DNA of 64,000 nucleotides from Carnegiea gigantea (lineage: Eukaryota; Streptophyta; Magnoliopsida; Caryophyllales; Cactaceae). The stretch spans positions 4,266,001 to 4,330,000 of the forward strand of contig JAKOGI010000001.1 of the NCBI GenBank assembly GCA_029747015.1, given 5' to 3'. The translations under genes were made by a program, and so were the position numbers. This document shows, one piece after another, positions 13,201 through 24,500 of this stretch. Below the pieces are notes generated by a model, which worked only from the letters and a program-made list of their open reading frames with translations, made no database searches and had not been told where the DNA came from. Position 1 is the first letter of the stretch. The number at the start of each line of letters is the position of its first letter.

Positions 13201-14636
13201 CACGGCAGACATCATGGTTTCTCGGTCGAACAGGCAGGCATTTGTTTTTGACAGACAATGACAGTGGACAGCCACCTCTTCTTCTTCGGATGGTGAATGA
13301 CTGTGAAGGTCTTCCGTTCATGTGAGGCAATCTCTTTTCCTTTTATGTGTTTTGAAGAGTAATTATATGCAATTCATACCAAAGATTTATATTGATTTAT
13401 TCCCCGCAGGTCTGCTTTGCAGTCTTTCAGGCGTCGTGTCGCCTACGCAAATGTACAATTTGACCGTATCCTTATGTGTAAATATGCCTTTTTGGTGCAA
13501 CTATTGCTTCTCAAATGTCTGTCTATTCAAGCTGCCTACTGAACATCAGATCACCTCTAATCCCAATTACAAATGGAGAGTTTAGAAAGGTGTTCCACTC
13601 ACGGCATAATGATCATTACAATTAGTTAATGCCACAAAACCCGTTGGAAGACCTTAACCAGTTGCTTACAGAACTTGTTGGCTGGTGTACATCCTCATTA
13701 CGACGTGCAAATGAACTCCCAAAGGTGAGATTGTTGAACCTTAAAACAACCGTTACTCTTAACTTCATCTTCTTCTAATTAAACCTTCATCCTCTGCACA
13801 TATCCAGCGACGACATCTTTCAAGAAATGACAAATACCGACATATTGTGAACATAGAAGCTGCAAGACTTCCAAATCCTCAACAAACCTCTAGCTTTGAC
13901 TCCACCATGAATGCCTTGCGAACCCAAGGTTTGTTGCTTGGCTTTAGGCTTGTAGATATAGATAACTAGCTCGTTTATGATTCTGGTGCTTTTACATATC
14001 AATCAGCGTTGTTTTTCGTTGCCTAACCTCTAACAGAAATGATGGAAGTGATGATCTCGGCGCTGACAAAGCTCAGCTGGGAGCGCGTTGATGTCAAATT
14101 CGGTGGGGGCAAACAAAGATTGCTTGCCCACGGTTCTATTCAGGCAAGCTGCATCATCCTCTCTCTCCCTCCGTTGTGTACAGCTTAGATGCCATATCAT
14201 TTTCTTTGTGTAATAGTCTTTCTGTGGAAAACAACTCTTAAATCATTTTCTTTGGTGGGCTTGTATTATGGCAAGATAATTCATAATAGGTTTCCGCTGA
14301 TCCAAATTCTTACATTAGATCATATTAAAATGTTACCCTTAAATACTTGTCTAATTATAACTCTCTGGTGAAATTATCTGGCCATAATACAAGCCACCAC
14401 CTTTCTTGCCAGATGTTGGATCATCGAAAACCTATTATTGTACAAACGATCTCCCTCGCCAAGCAATCCTCTTTACCAGTAAGGGTGACGATTGTGGCTT
14501 CTCTGCTCCAAGTCCAATGTTGCTTTGGACGTTGTATTGTTTCTCATATAACCAGTTCATGCAGGTACAAACTTATTGCGTGCATTCAGCAGGAGCAGAT
14601 GTTATACAACATATGATTGACAACTTTCTTCTATAG
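7228..14636 (+). CDS. DUF676-type alpha/beta hydrolase (putative serine esterase/lipase)
   Basis: Ten exons join in phase to 409 residues: 7228-7478, 8541-8608, 8738-8808, 9467-9736, 13161-13321, 13410-13465, 13672-13724, 13808-13928, 14037-14143 and 14565-14636. The protein carries THLIIMVNGIIG near residue 75, then TFDGVDVMGERLADEV, then the nucleophile elbow GHSLGG with Ser about 150, then TCATPHLGSRG. These are hallmarks of the DUF676 lipase-like family, as in Arabidopsis At1g10040/At4g25770. The substrate is unknown, and no signal peptide is evident. Intron 9 uses a GC donor (CAG|GCAAGC at 14144) with a normal AG acceptor; no GT donor fits nearby. Intron 4 is 3.4 kb and carries transposon remnants. 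The ATG at 7228 was chosen because it opens exon 1 directly ahead of the conserved core. Confidence 0.93.
8890..8950. repeat. Short tandem duplication in hydrolase intron 3
   Basis: CTGATTACAAGTAAGATATCTG is present twice almost back to back. The copies are about 24 bases apart, and the second starts after a short GGC spacer. It is a small local slippage duplication. Confidence 0.7.
10020..11583 (-). mobile_element. Decayed retroelement remnant (possible LINE zf-RVT region)
   Basis: An open minus-strand segment at 10868-10569 has the look of the zinc-binding tail of plant non-LTR reverse transcriptases. It shows LWRHPSRPEVRIFSWKAFQD, then CFSC and EEHALGEC-type Cys/His positions, then a final KTW. 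Further minus-strand fragments continue to about 10400 with stops. The segment 11398-11583 is also open but I do not recognise it. Everything sits inside intron 4 of the hydrolase gene, in antisense. The borders are approximate, and another degenerate element type is possible. Confidence 0.4.
11665..12255. mobile_element. 591-bp terminal-inverted-repeat element (non-autonomous DNA transposon)
   Basis: The ends are inverted: CTTAGTTTAAAAAAG at the left against CTTAGTTTAAAAAGG when the right end is read on the minus strand. Both ends lead into subterminal GCCTGAGGCGC-type GC-rich repeats. The flanks TTGCTGAT (11657-11664) and TTGGTGAT (12256-12263) look like an 8-bp target duplication with one mismatch, as for hAT elements. 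The interior has no long frame. The GC-rich subterminal motifs (GCGCCTCA, GAGGCG) stand out sharply from the AT-rich intron. Confidence 0.7.
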
Positions 14637-17600
14637 AACATGTCGAGCAAGGCAGCCTCCCTCCTCCCCCCCCCCCCCCCAACCGAAACCCAAAAAAGAG
14701 TAAAAAGGTGTTGGAAGAAATGCACACCTTCTCATGTATATTAAAAATTTTGCCATGTAAACCATTCCCTTTTGTATTTTAAAAAAGGGTTCTCTCACAG
14801 ATGAACGGTATCTTTTGTTGTCTATTATATTTGTTCCATGTCATTCCCAAGAGATGAATGGTACAAAACATATCAGCTTATTGATGGGTCATAAATGCCT
14901 ATACTTTATGTACCGAACACGTGTTTTGTACATCAAAGTTTGTACTTTGTAGTTCTGTATGTTGATTGTTATCGTTCAAACATATTATGGGTATTTTTTA
15001 AATTTATTATAAGTAATTTATTATGGATGAATGTTAATGGGTGCTAATCAATATTAATAAATGCTGATCAGGGTCAAAATTATGAGTAAGAAATATGACT
15101 CAATGTTGATGAGTGCTGATAAGCGGTGATTAATATTGATTAGTATTGAATACTAATATTGAGTATTTGTTATAAGTTAAACAGAATGTGTTCCATATAT
15201 TATGTAGATTAATTAATTTAGGAAGGGAATGAAAGTATGAAGCTTTCCCTGGGGATTCAGGATTGTACGAATGACTTTAGCTTTGATCTTTGACAAAGTA
15301 AATATGGATAATGATTAATTTAGGAGGTCAGCGTCTAAAAAAAGTTTTAAGCTGAGTTCTAGGTTGTGAATTGTGTTATAGCATCGTATCCATGGTGCTT
15401 ATTTGACAGCGAGCAAATCAAACTTTTTAACTTTTTTGATGATAAAAATAGTGGTAAGATATAATAAAAATAATTGTAGATTCATTTGAATTGGTGAAGT
15501 TTTTTAAGAATATCCGATAATTCCATTGAACTACCATTTTATGTCAATCCTTGTGTATCCATTAGCATTATTAAATAAAAAAAGAACTTGTTAGCGGGTA
15601 ATTAAACGACTCAACCACTTTTATTAATTAACGAATCCTGCTAAGATCATTAAATACAACCAAAAAAATTAATTCTTAGATTGTAATAAATACAATGATG
15701 ATTAGAAGCACTTTTTATTTTACGAAAACACCCTTTATGACTCGACAATGGTGTTTCCTTTCGCAAACGCCATATTCTCTGCGTTGTCGTTGACCTCTAG
15801 TGAGGATTGTGGGCAAACATCATGTGTTTTTCGGAGGCTTCGCCACCAAATTAATAAAACTCTAAATAAAATGTAAGAAATTAGGGGAAGGGTGAACCCT
15901 AATGGAGAGATAGGGACCAAAGAATTGTAGATATGAGAGCTAGCATGGACGTTTCCGGCTTCTGGGGACTGGGTGCTATAGGAAAGAGTCAAACTTGATA
16001 TTTGTTTTCAATTACCATTGCTAAAGTGATATACATGTTGATGTTGGAATCACTAAGGTGGAATCACTTATTGAGATGGGTAAAGCACTACTATGTCAAG
16101 TTGTGAATCACTAAGGCAATGAATATGCGTTGTGGCAGCTTCAAGAACCAAATGGCCAACACAGAGGAGAGAGAAAAGTTATGGGAAAATAATTATGTGG
16201 AAGGTAATTTAGAAAATGCAAAATTGATATATTAATTACTACCACTAAGCATTATTATAATCAAAAGTTTCTGAAGTTTCCTAAATGTTGCTTAAGCGTT
16301 GCTCTAAGGGCAGTGTTTAACTTTTGTCATACACTATAGGTAACTCTTCCATTAGTTTAATGATTTAATCGTACTTATTTGAAGTGTAAATTATAGATTT
16401 TGGGGCAATAAGATTTGGCATATTTCATGACCGATTGTGGAAAAAGTTGCTGCTTCTCTCCAAATCCAAACCCCAAACTGGGCTGTTATCTCTTGATTGT
16501 AAAACTTGGCAATTCGTTGTCAAAACAAAACTCGGGAATAAATGAATAGAGTGGAACAATAAATGGAGGGAACAACACCAACAAGTAACAACAGTGTAGA
16601 GGGAAGAGAGAAAGTTTCAAGGGAAAGAGAGTTTTGGCAGTTAATTCAATTGGTTGTGAAATTCTAGGACGTCAAAAACACAGCTCAGATAGAGAGATAA
16701 GAAATCTCAAGATATGATATCAAGGCTTGCGTGAGTTGTCAGGTAAAATGTCAGCCCTCACTATCCCTATGATGGTCAGCCTCCCATGGCTTTGGCTATG
16801 GCTATGGCTATGGCTATGGCTATGGCTGCCTGAAAACTGACGCAGATTGAGAGGAGAGAGAAAGGTAATAGGATATATGGCGTGTTGAAGAGGGAGAATC
16901 TCTTACAATTTGCCAAAACTGTGTTAAAAGACGCAGCAGATGCACAACTGTGCTCAGATACAACACAGGACCACTCCCTGTCTTTGCCTCTGATTCAGTT
17001 GTCTTTACAAGGAAACTTTAAATATTTCTGCACAAATATTCATTTCCATATTTCTTTCTATCTCGGATCAGATCCAACTCATCAAACTTGGGCCACTTTT
17101 CAGCTTCACTCACTAAAAATCAAGTAAATTCATCAAATTTACTGTTTATGAATCAAACATATACAATAATGGAAACAGTAGATACAAGAAGTAATGAGAA
17201 CAGTAGTAAGTTGCCACGTTCTTCCTACATTTAGGCGGGATTAAAGACTCAACGTTAAAACTTCTCATAGCTCATTATAAGTTTCTTATAACTTTTTTAC
17301 GTTTATTAAAGCCACTTAACTGCTCATTATAACTAATTCTCGTTGCAACTAGGATCTCCATACAATTTCTTCAGCAGTTAAATCATGCAGGTTTAGAAAG
17401 TAAGGATTAAGAAGTATTGTTAAATATGTATTTAATCGAAGGTGTACAAAAGTTGATTTCTTAAACTTTACACTTGGATTTGATAAACATGACTTTAAAC
17501 TTGAAATCTAAACCGAATGATCAAAAATTCATATCTGAACCGACATTGAAATAACTAAAACAAAAGAGCTGCAAGATTTGAATTCGTTCGAACTGAGCCA

Positions 17601-18512
17601 AATTTGACCCCAATGTTTTCCACCCAATAGGTTTTTTTTTAAATTTATAAGACAAGTGTATTCTACCATATACAATTTGTATTGTTTTCTACCAAAAATT
17701 ACATTGATTCAAACTGAAATCAAACCAAATGCTATTGACCAGAATATGGTCCTATTCGAAATTAACCCAACTTATAATCAAACCGAAAGACCCATTAGTA
17801 AACGCACTTGTACTGGTGCTTAATATCTTCTCATTTGAAGAGAGGGGCAAAAACAATGTATAGTGATTAGTGAAACTTCAATCCAGAGTTAGTCGAATGA
17901 AATAGATAAATGTGGTAAAATGACAAGTACAAAGAATATTCAATTTCCACAAGCTTATTTCATTTCAAATACATACCCAGCGGCTTAAAGTCGAATTTCC
18001 TAATTTTTAACCTGCCAGACTTCAAACCTGGCTTCCTGCGCTCCATTACTTCCCTGTTCGTACTCTGTTTTCGCCCATTTTGGTTTCTTATTTTACTATT
18101 ATTCATTAGTATTATTCAATGCAGACTTTTCCCAGCTCTGAGTTTGTTGCCCGTGGCTTTTATTTCTCTCCTCCATACCCCCTCCCCTGATATCGATGCT
18201 TTCTGAGTTCTGACCCATCTCTCTCTCTCTTTTTCTTCTTCCCTTTTCTAAACTTGCGCTTGCTTTCTGCTCATCCCTTTTTGCCTTTATCAGTTGCCCA
18301 ACAAAACTCAACTACAATCTGGCTTTCAAAATCACCCCCCTCAATACCCACAGGCCACAGACACTTGATTCTCTCTCTGTCTCTCTCACACGTCCATAAT
18401 TGAACTGCCTACCATATCCATCTGAATCTGCTCTCTTTAGTTTCCACGTTAATTTCTTTCATTTTCGTACTCATTCTCTGTCTGTCCCCTAGAGCCCTCA
18501 TTAACCACTCAA
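14637..18512. other. Intergenic DNA without recognised genes
   Basis: A C15 tract at 14666-14680 lies just after the hydrolase stop codon, in the presumed 3' UTR. An AT-rich patch at 15040-15175 repeats TGATTAATATTGATTAGTATTG-like words. A GGCTAT hexanucleotide repeat sits at 16794-16828. Pyrimidine-rich sequence with CTCTCTCT at 18218-18232 and 18370-18388 precedes the EPFL gene and probably belongs to its leader. The frames at 15735-15992 and 16882-17127 are short and resemble no family I know. Confidence 0.5.
16794..16828. repeat. GGCTAT hexanucleotide microsatellite
   Basis: Five full GGCTAT units and a partial sixth occur in tandem, preceded by a near-unit ATGGCTTT. No gene overlaps it. 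Confidence 0.9.
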
Positions 18513-19055
18513 ATGTCTCAACATCTTGTCATCTCTTTCCTCCTCCTCTTCGCTTCAATCTTCTCCCAAGATCCAATCTTTTTTGCTCAAGGTCATATGG
18601 GCACCCCTTAATCTCTCCAATTATCACTCTGATTAGTAATTACTAATGTACCCATGACTAGTTTTTAATTAACATCTCTGTTTTTGATGCAGGCAGAGCA
18701 ATTCCCAACCCAATTGAAGCACCCCAGGTATTTTTTTTTTTTTTTTAAAAAAAGATTGAAACCTTTCTGGCTTATGTTATGCTTGTCATTTTAACGAAGT
18801 TTTAATTGGGGGGAGTTGATTTTTCAGGAAGAGAGACAGGTGGCGGTGAAGAGAGAGCTGATAGGATCAAGGCCACCAAGATGTGAAGGAAGATGCAGCA
18901 AATGTGGTCATTGTGAAGCAATTCAGGTACCCATTGTGCCTCAACAGGGTTTCCCAACTACCCATTTTGTGGTAAGTTCCAGAGGAGACAATTTGTTGAA
19001 TTATAAACCCATCAGTTGGAAATGCAAGTGTGGAAACTCCATTTTCAATCCTTGA
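18513..19055 (+). CDS. EPFL: EPF-like (EPFL) secreted cysteine-rich signalling peptide
   Basis: Three exons, 18513-18591, 18693-18727 and 18828-19055, give a 113-residue precursor. Residues 1-26 form a hydrophobic signal peptide (SFLLLFASIF core), so the product is expected to be secreted. The C-terminal part has the EPFL signature IGSRPPRCEGRCSKCGHC, then AIQVP, a medium-long loop, then NYKPISWKCKCGNSIFNP at the end. Six cysteines can form three disulfides. EPFL peptides act as apoplastic ligands of ERECTA-family kinases with or without TMM, in organ growth and epidermal patterning. The EAIQVP and NYKPxSWKCKCGN wording fits the EPFL1/2/7 side of the family better than EPF1/EPF2 or STOMAGEN; I cannot fix the number. 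Proteolytic processing probably occurs before the Cys-rich domain. Confidence 0.93.
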
Positions 19056-21584
19056 TTGATCTTCTTCTTTTTGGGGAGAATTTGGTGTTAATTTCCCGCA
19101 TGTAGAGTGATTTTGCTTGGCTTAATGCAGCCTATTGTAATTAATTAAGGAAATTAACTGATTAATGGTGTCCATTTCCTTTTGTTCTTAAATCGCGACA
19201 AAGTACAAAGATCATGAAAAAGTTGTGAAAATTGCAAGCGTGCTGCATCGGGAATAAGGTTAATTTGCAGCTTTGGTTAATCCAATTATGGTAATGTAGC
19301 AGGCTTTCTGATTAGGGCAGCACGTAACATTATAATAGTGACGACGCATGGTGTCAGCAAAACTCCGCAACATGGAAATCCGTGCTGCACGTGAGCAGAG
19401 CATGCGCCTTTACTAGGGGTTCGAAAACTTCATTCTTTGGGCCGATTGGTACTGTTGGGCTTATGCCTGGACTATTTGATGACGATAGTGACCCAAACCG
19501 AGCTATTTCTTTTAAATTTTTATTTTTGTTTGTGTTGTAATGTAATGTAATGTAGGATCGATTCGTACTGAAATTAATTGGTTTTAGTAGAAATTAGTTT
19601 TAGGCCTCTTCTGTTGACAAACAAGGACAAAAGGCCAATATTATCCTATTTGCTGACAAGCATAGACTATCATCCCCATGCATCATTGATCACTTTTTTT
19701 TGGGGGGGACAAAAAGCACTGGACAAATTTATTAAACTTTAATGTGCCCTCCGACATTTATGATATAAACTCGATTAGAGTAAATACAATCTTCAATGTC
19801 AAACTAAAATCCTAACTCTACGAAAGCGAAATTAGTATGCACTTAACGTTTGTCTTTGCACGTGAACTGTTGTTTTCCACATAGCACAACCTAGGAAAGA
19901 GGTCCACACATCCGCTCTTTTCTTCTTTGGAATCTAAGTATGTTGATTTAGCACAAACTTCATGAATGAGGTATCAATTTGACATGAGATATTACATTTG
20001 AATTGTCAGATGTCATTGAAGAGTCTCATTGCTACCGTTGCATTGTTCAACACTAAAATGACAAACAAAACAAGCAAAAGCAACACAAAACGAACAAAGA
20101 ATGAACACAATTATAGAGAGTAGAGACAATCAGATAACATAATCCATAAATATCATAATTGGTGAGACAATTCCTAATAAAAACAAGGAAAATGAAATTA
20201 AACATACTAAAAGAAAATAGAGAAGTTCGGGAGCACTAAAGAAAAGGGGGGAAAAACATCATTCCCGGCCTCTGACAACCAGTCAAGAAGAAGATTGAAA
20301 GAGGGCGGCAAATCGAGTTGCAATTTTCCTGGTGCAGGAGGTGGCCAATACTAGCTTTGGAATATGTTTACTAAGATGGATTCAAAGCCATGACATGATC
20401 TTTTTTTTTTAGGGGTCTTGGATCCTCCATTTCGTTGAAATCGAACTATTATTGGTCTAATAAAGAGTAGAGTTCCTCAATCACAGATTTTTTTTTACTC
20501 ACAATACTCTAACTCGAAACCTTACTTAAAGGGAATAAATGTCAAACCACTTTGGTACTATGACATACATTTGAATGTATGACACACACAGTACATGACA
20601 CCCATAGCCTCGCAGAAAGCAAGAGGTTCAAGCTCCATTGCATTTGCTGGCATGGGATGATGGGATGGTGGTTGTTTGTTTGTGCCAATCTTACTAGTAC
20701 TACCTTAGTATCGACAGCGTTGTCTTATCATCACTTGATTAGACTGAGAGTCAAGAAAAGGATGGGATTGTCATTTGTCACATTAAGATATACGCTTTGT
20801 TTCTTTATTTCCAATATGTCATCAAGGTGGTGTGGTGTCAATCAAGGCCTTCTTCGTTCAGATCAGGGCTCAGAGATCATATGCATAATTCAGTGACTGT
20901 ATCACTTTCACCAAGCATCATCATCAGACATGCCAAATATATCATTCGTATAGATTCTGGTGAGGTTACTCTTGACCTTCTTGTGTCTTGATTCATGTCA
21001 CTTTAACTTCTGATGAGTTTCAAGTCGAGTTATTTTTGTTTGGATTAACTACGAGTATTTGACAGTAAAGTCCAATATACTGGACCTGTAATAAAGGCAA
21101 CTTTATTAGAACAATTTTGTTCAGATTCAATTTGGTGCAGTTAATGTAGGTTCAGTTCACAAAATACAACAATTTATCATACCAACTGATCTCAGCTTCA
21201 GATTAGTCTGAAGACTGAACCAAAACAACCGAAAGACAATTGAAATTCTGTGAATCTGATATTACCCCAAGCATAACACAAATTAAACACTCCAATCTAC
21301 CAAGTATAGTTCTCCTTCAAGTTGATGCCTTTGAGGATTCATATTACCCGCTGGCTTTCCCGTTGGAAAAAGGGCGCTGCTCGTATTCCAAATACAATCT
21401 AATGGCAAAATAGATAAGAGGGGTTAAGTTTAATAAACAAAGAACGTCAGTTCTTGCAGTGGCAGTAGAGATTCCTATGGCCAAATGCCCAAGAGCTAAG
21501 ACACACTGTGAGGACTCGAAATTGTAGAATGAAATTCAGCACGAGGACAAGAAAGCGAAACAGCGGTTAGCGGTTTCACATCAT
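19056..21584. other. Intergenic DNA between convergent EPFL and ERG28 genes
   Basis: This 2.5 kb contains a T8G7 homopolymer junction at 19694-19708, an AT-rich stretch, and the probable 3' UTRs of both genes. The open segment at 20579-20896 has no recognisable family and no splice context. I see no further gene. Confidence 0.5.
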
Positions 21585-24500
21585 TTACAACTTCTTTGAG
21601 GTGGGCTTCTGATGAGAATCCCACTGCAATGCCATCCATATTAAGGATGTACCTGCACACAAAGAAAGATCAGTTAAAAGAAATGCCTACTTCAACCAGC
21701 TACATCACTCTTAAGTGCACCGAAAGAAGTTACATCTATGCAGGCATTTCTCTCAGGACAGGACCCTTTTTCTTTGCCAGACTTTCTCTCTTTGACTGGA
21801 AGGGGGAGGGAGTTGAAAATAAATATGTGGCCCGTACTCTGCGAAAATCTGAAAATGATTACCGCAGTGGAGCTAAGCATGTGCAATAAGAATCATGGTT
21901 TCAAGCTTCAGAAACAGCAGATGCACCAGAAAGCAACCTAGTTTTTATCATTGAGCATCCACAAAACTACCTTCACTCATACACTGGAGTTATTAAAAAA
22001 ATGGCAACTAGGACGGAAACGTTCTCACAACACATTTTCAGCCGAAAAAGAGCTTAACAATTTTGGAGCATCCCGTAATCCATTTTCACCTTGATCTTGA
22101 ACTGGCATTTGGTTACGAACCAACGGCCACACAATACAAGTATACACGATGTCCATTTTACCTCAAGAACTTCACAGGCCTTTGCAAGCTCATCAAATTA
22201 CATTGTATGTACTCAAAAGATGGAACTAGCATATGGATCAAGCATAACCAACAGCGCCCCCCCCCCCCCCCAAAAAACCAAAAAAAACCAAAGGTTTGCA
22301 ATTATCTTGCACTTCTGTCCACATGACATTTGTCGCAGAGCTTCAATTGTATGCCAAATTAAACCCAAACTTCACACCCATTTTCATACCCATAAAGTCA
22401 ACATTATTATTCACTGGAATCTGGATATCGGCGACATCCAGATCACACTTCATATCAGTCAGATTAGTTGCAATCACAATTTCTTGTCTTTGCCTGTATT
22501 CTCTCTGACCTCAAATTTCCTCTACTCTTCTCTGGTTTATGTTATGACGATACAAATATTTGTTATCAAAGCTTTGATTCTATGCCAAACTAAACATCTC
22601 AATTTTTAAAGCCAGTTACATGCCCATAAGCTCTTGTTCTGCTCCTTTCTTCTCCTCCTCTCCACTTTCCCTATATTCCTCACTCAATTCTGTTGTGATC
22701 TGATCTGGACACAACATCTATCAGAGCTTCCCATTCTGTACCAAATTGAACCTAGTTTTAAAGCCAATTTACACACCCCTAAGCTCAACATCCTCCTCTT
22801 TTCTTCCACTCTTTGTCTCTCCTCTGGTTTTCTTTTATTCCTCGTTCAGTTCAGCAAAGATCCAATCACAGAGATGACATGTCCTATCCAAGCTTCCAAG
22901 TCTTTGCTGAATTAAACGCAATTTTAGACCTATTACATCCTGTAAGCTCAAAGTTTCCTCAATTTTATTTGATTCCTCTTTCCATGATTGGTGATCTAAT
23001 CCGTTATACAACATTTGATATCAGAGGTTCAACTCGTTCCACATTAACCCAAATCTCAGACTCATTTTTGTCCCTAAAGTTCAAGTCAATCAATGGCAAA
23101 AGCGATGAACGGATGGATTGCTTGATATAAGTACATGGAGACACAAACATGCTAACCAAGGACCACTCCTTGGACATATTTGCTTGTTTGTGCTAAGAAG
23201 CCATTAGGTTGTTTTCAAGGAGAATGCTCTTAAAAGTGGCTGGGTACTTATTTTGATGATGTGGAAGATGTAGGATCTGCCTCAAGACCCAACATATGGG
23301 TTCTCAAGCCAGTGGCCATCCCTCCTCACTATCGGGCTCACATAAGTAAGAACTTCTTAGGGGGCTGCCATAGTCTTAAGAAAACGATGCTATTATGATG
23401 GTGGTTGATAGACTAGCCAAATATGTTCATTTTTTTGGGCATTAAACCACCCTGTTCATGGCAGCAAAGTGGCCAATGTATTCATGGATCACATGTAAAA
23501 AATAAATGGCTTTTCTGTGACTATTTTCCCACCATACTGTTGTCCTAGAAAGACACGAGATATCTGTTAAAGACTATTGGGTAGTTTCATAAATTCGAGG
23601 ATTCCTATCAGCCGCAATCAAATGGGTACAGTAAATGTGTTAAACTCAAGGTAATGGAATCAAGTGTAAGCAACTACCTCCAGCAGCTACCAAAGTTATT
23701 AAAGCTCTATTCAAGGCTTGTTCACCATGTCAGGCCTTTGCTAAGGACCATTTGCTTAAAAGTCAAATTTCCCCACTCCCCTCAATTACAGCCAGTTACT
23801 CCAGATACCCTATCCATTATTCATAATAGACACATTGAGGTGTCTCTGAAAACCACTATCGATGACCCATAATGATGGAGACCATCATGAACGGCCCAAA
23901 GACCATCAAGCCCAGCCCAAGGAAGACCCAATCAAGCTTCAAGAAGTCAAAGACGTGGCAAAACTCTGTAGAAAAGTTTTATTCCTTCCGGAAGAATTAG
24001 TGCCCGATTCGTCCCTGCGGAAGGTAATTTCTGTGGCAACTTTTGGACAAGCTCAAGTAGACCCACAACTTGAGGGCCCATATGCTTTGGAAGCTTAAGA
24101 TTTCAGCTTTAAAGTAAGCCCAAGTTTGTTTAATTTGGACGTCATTTGATTGGGCAAAATATCACTCAAAGGTACATTATTCTGATCCAGTCCAGTCTCA
24201 GATAGGTGCATTGTTTGGGCCATAACTTTTAAACCGCTTATCCAAATTGAGCAAATGAGCCCATTCTGAAAAATAGACTTCCAGGGCTTTCTAGCAAGCC
24301 CAAGAACGCGTGTTTTGGCCGAGTATTCTGGAAGATATACTCTGTTGAAGTTGAGGCAGCTGCAAGGATTAATTCTGGGAAAGTGAAGAGTCTTCGGTTA
24401 CATGTGTTTGTGTGGCTGATATTGTGCACGTTTTGGAGGCTTCTAGATGGAGATAATCAGCTGATAGAAATCCTAGAATATTCCTTGTAACCTCCCCTAC

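Noticed and set aside
20579..20991. Open segments between EPFL and ERG28
   Set aside because: No conserved motifs, no splice context, and length within chance for AT-rich DNA.
21490..21653. Alternative open frame through the ERG28 last exon (YILNMDGIAVGFSS...)
   Set aside because: The phase from exon 2 requires the other frame, which gives the conserved ERG28 C-terminus.
22063..22915. Several overlapping open frames in ERG28 intron 2
   Set aside because: They derive from a homopolymer tract and diverged tandem repeats, not from a coding gene.
23862..24098. Apparent 78-residue gene in the 5' LTR
   Set aside because: It is the LTR copy of the pol tail, duplicated by the retrotransposon structure.
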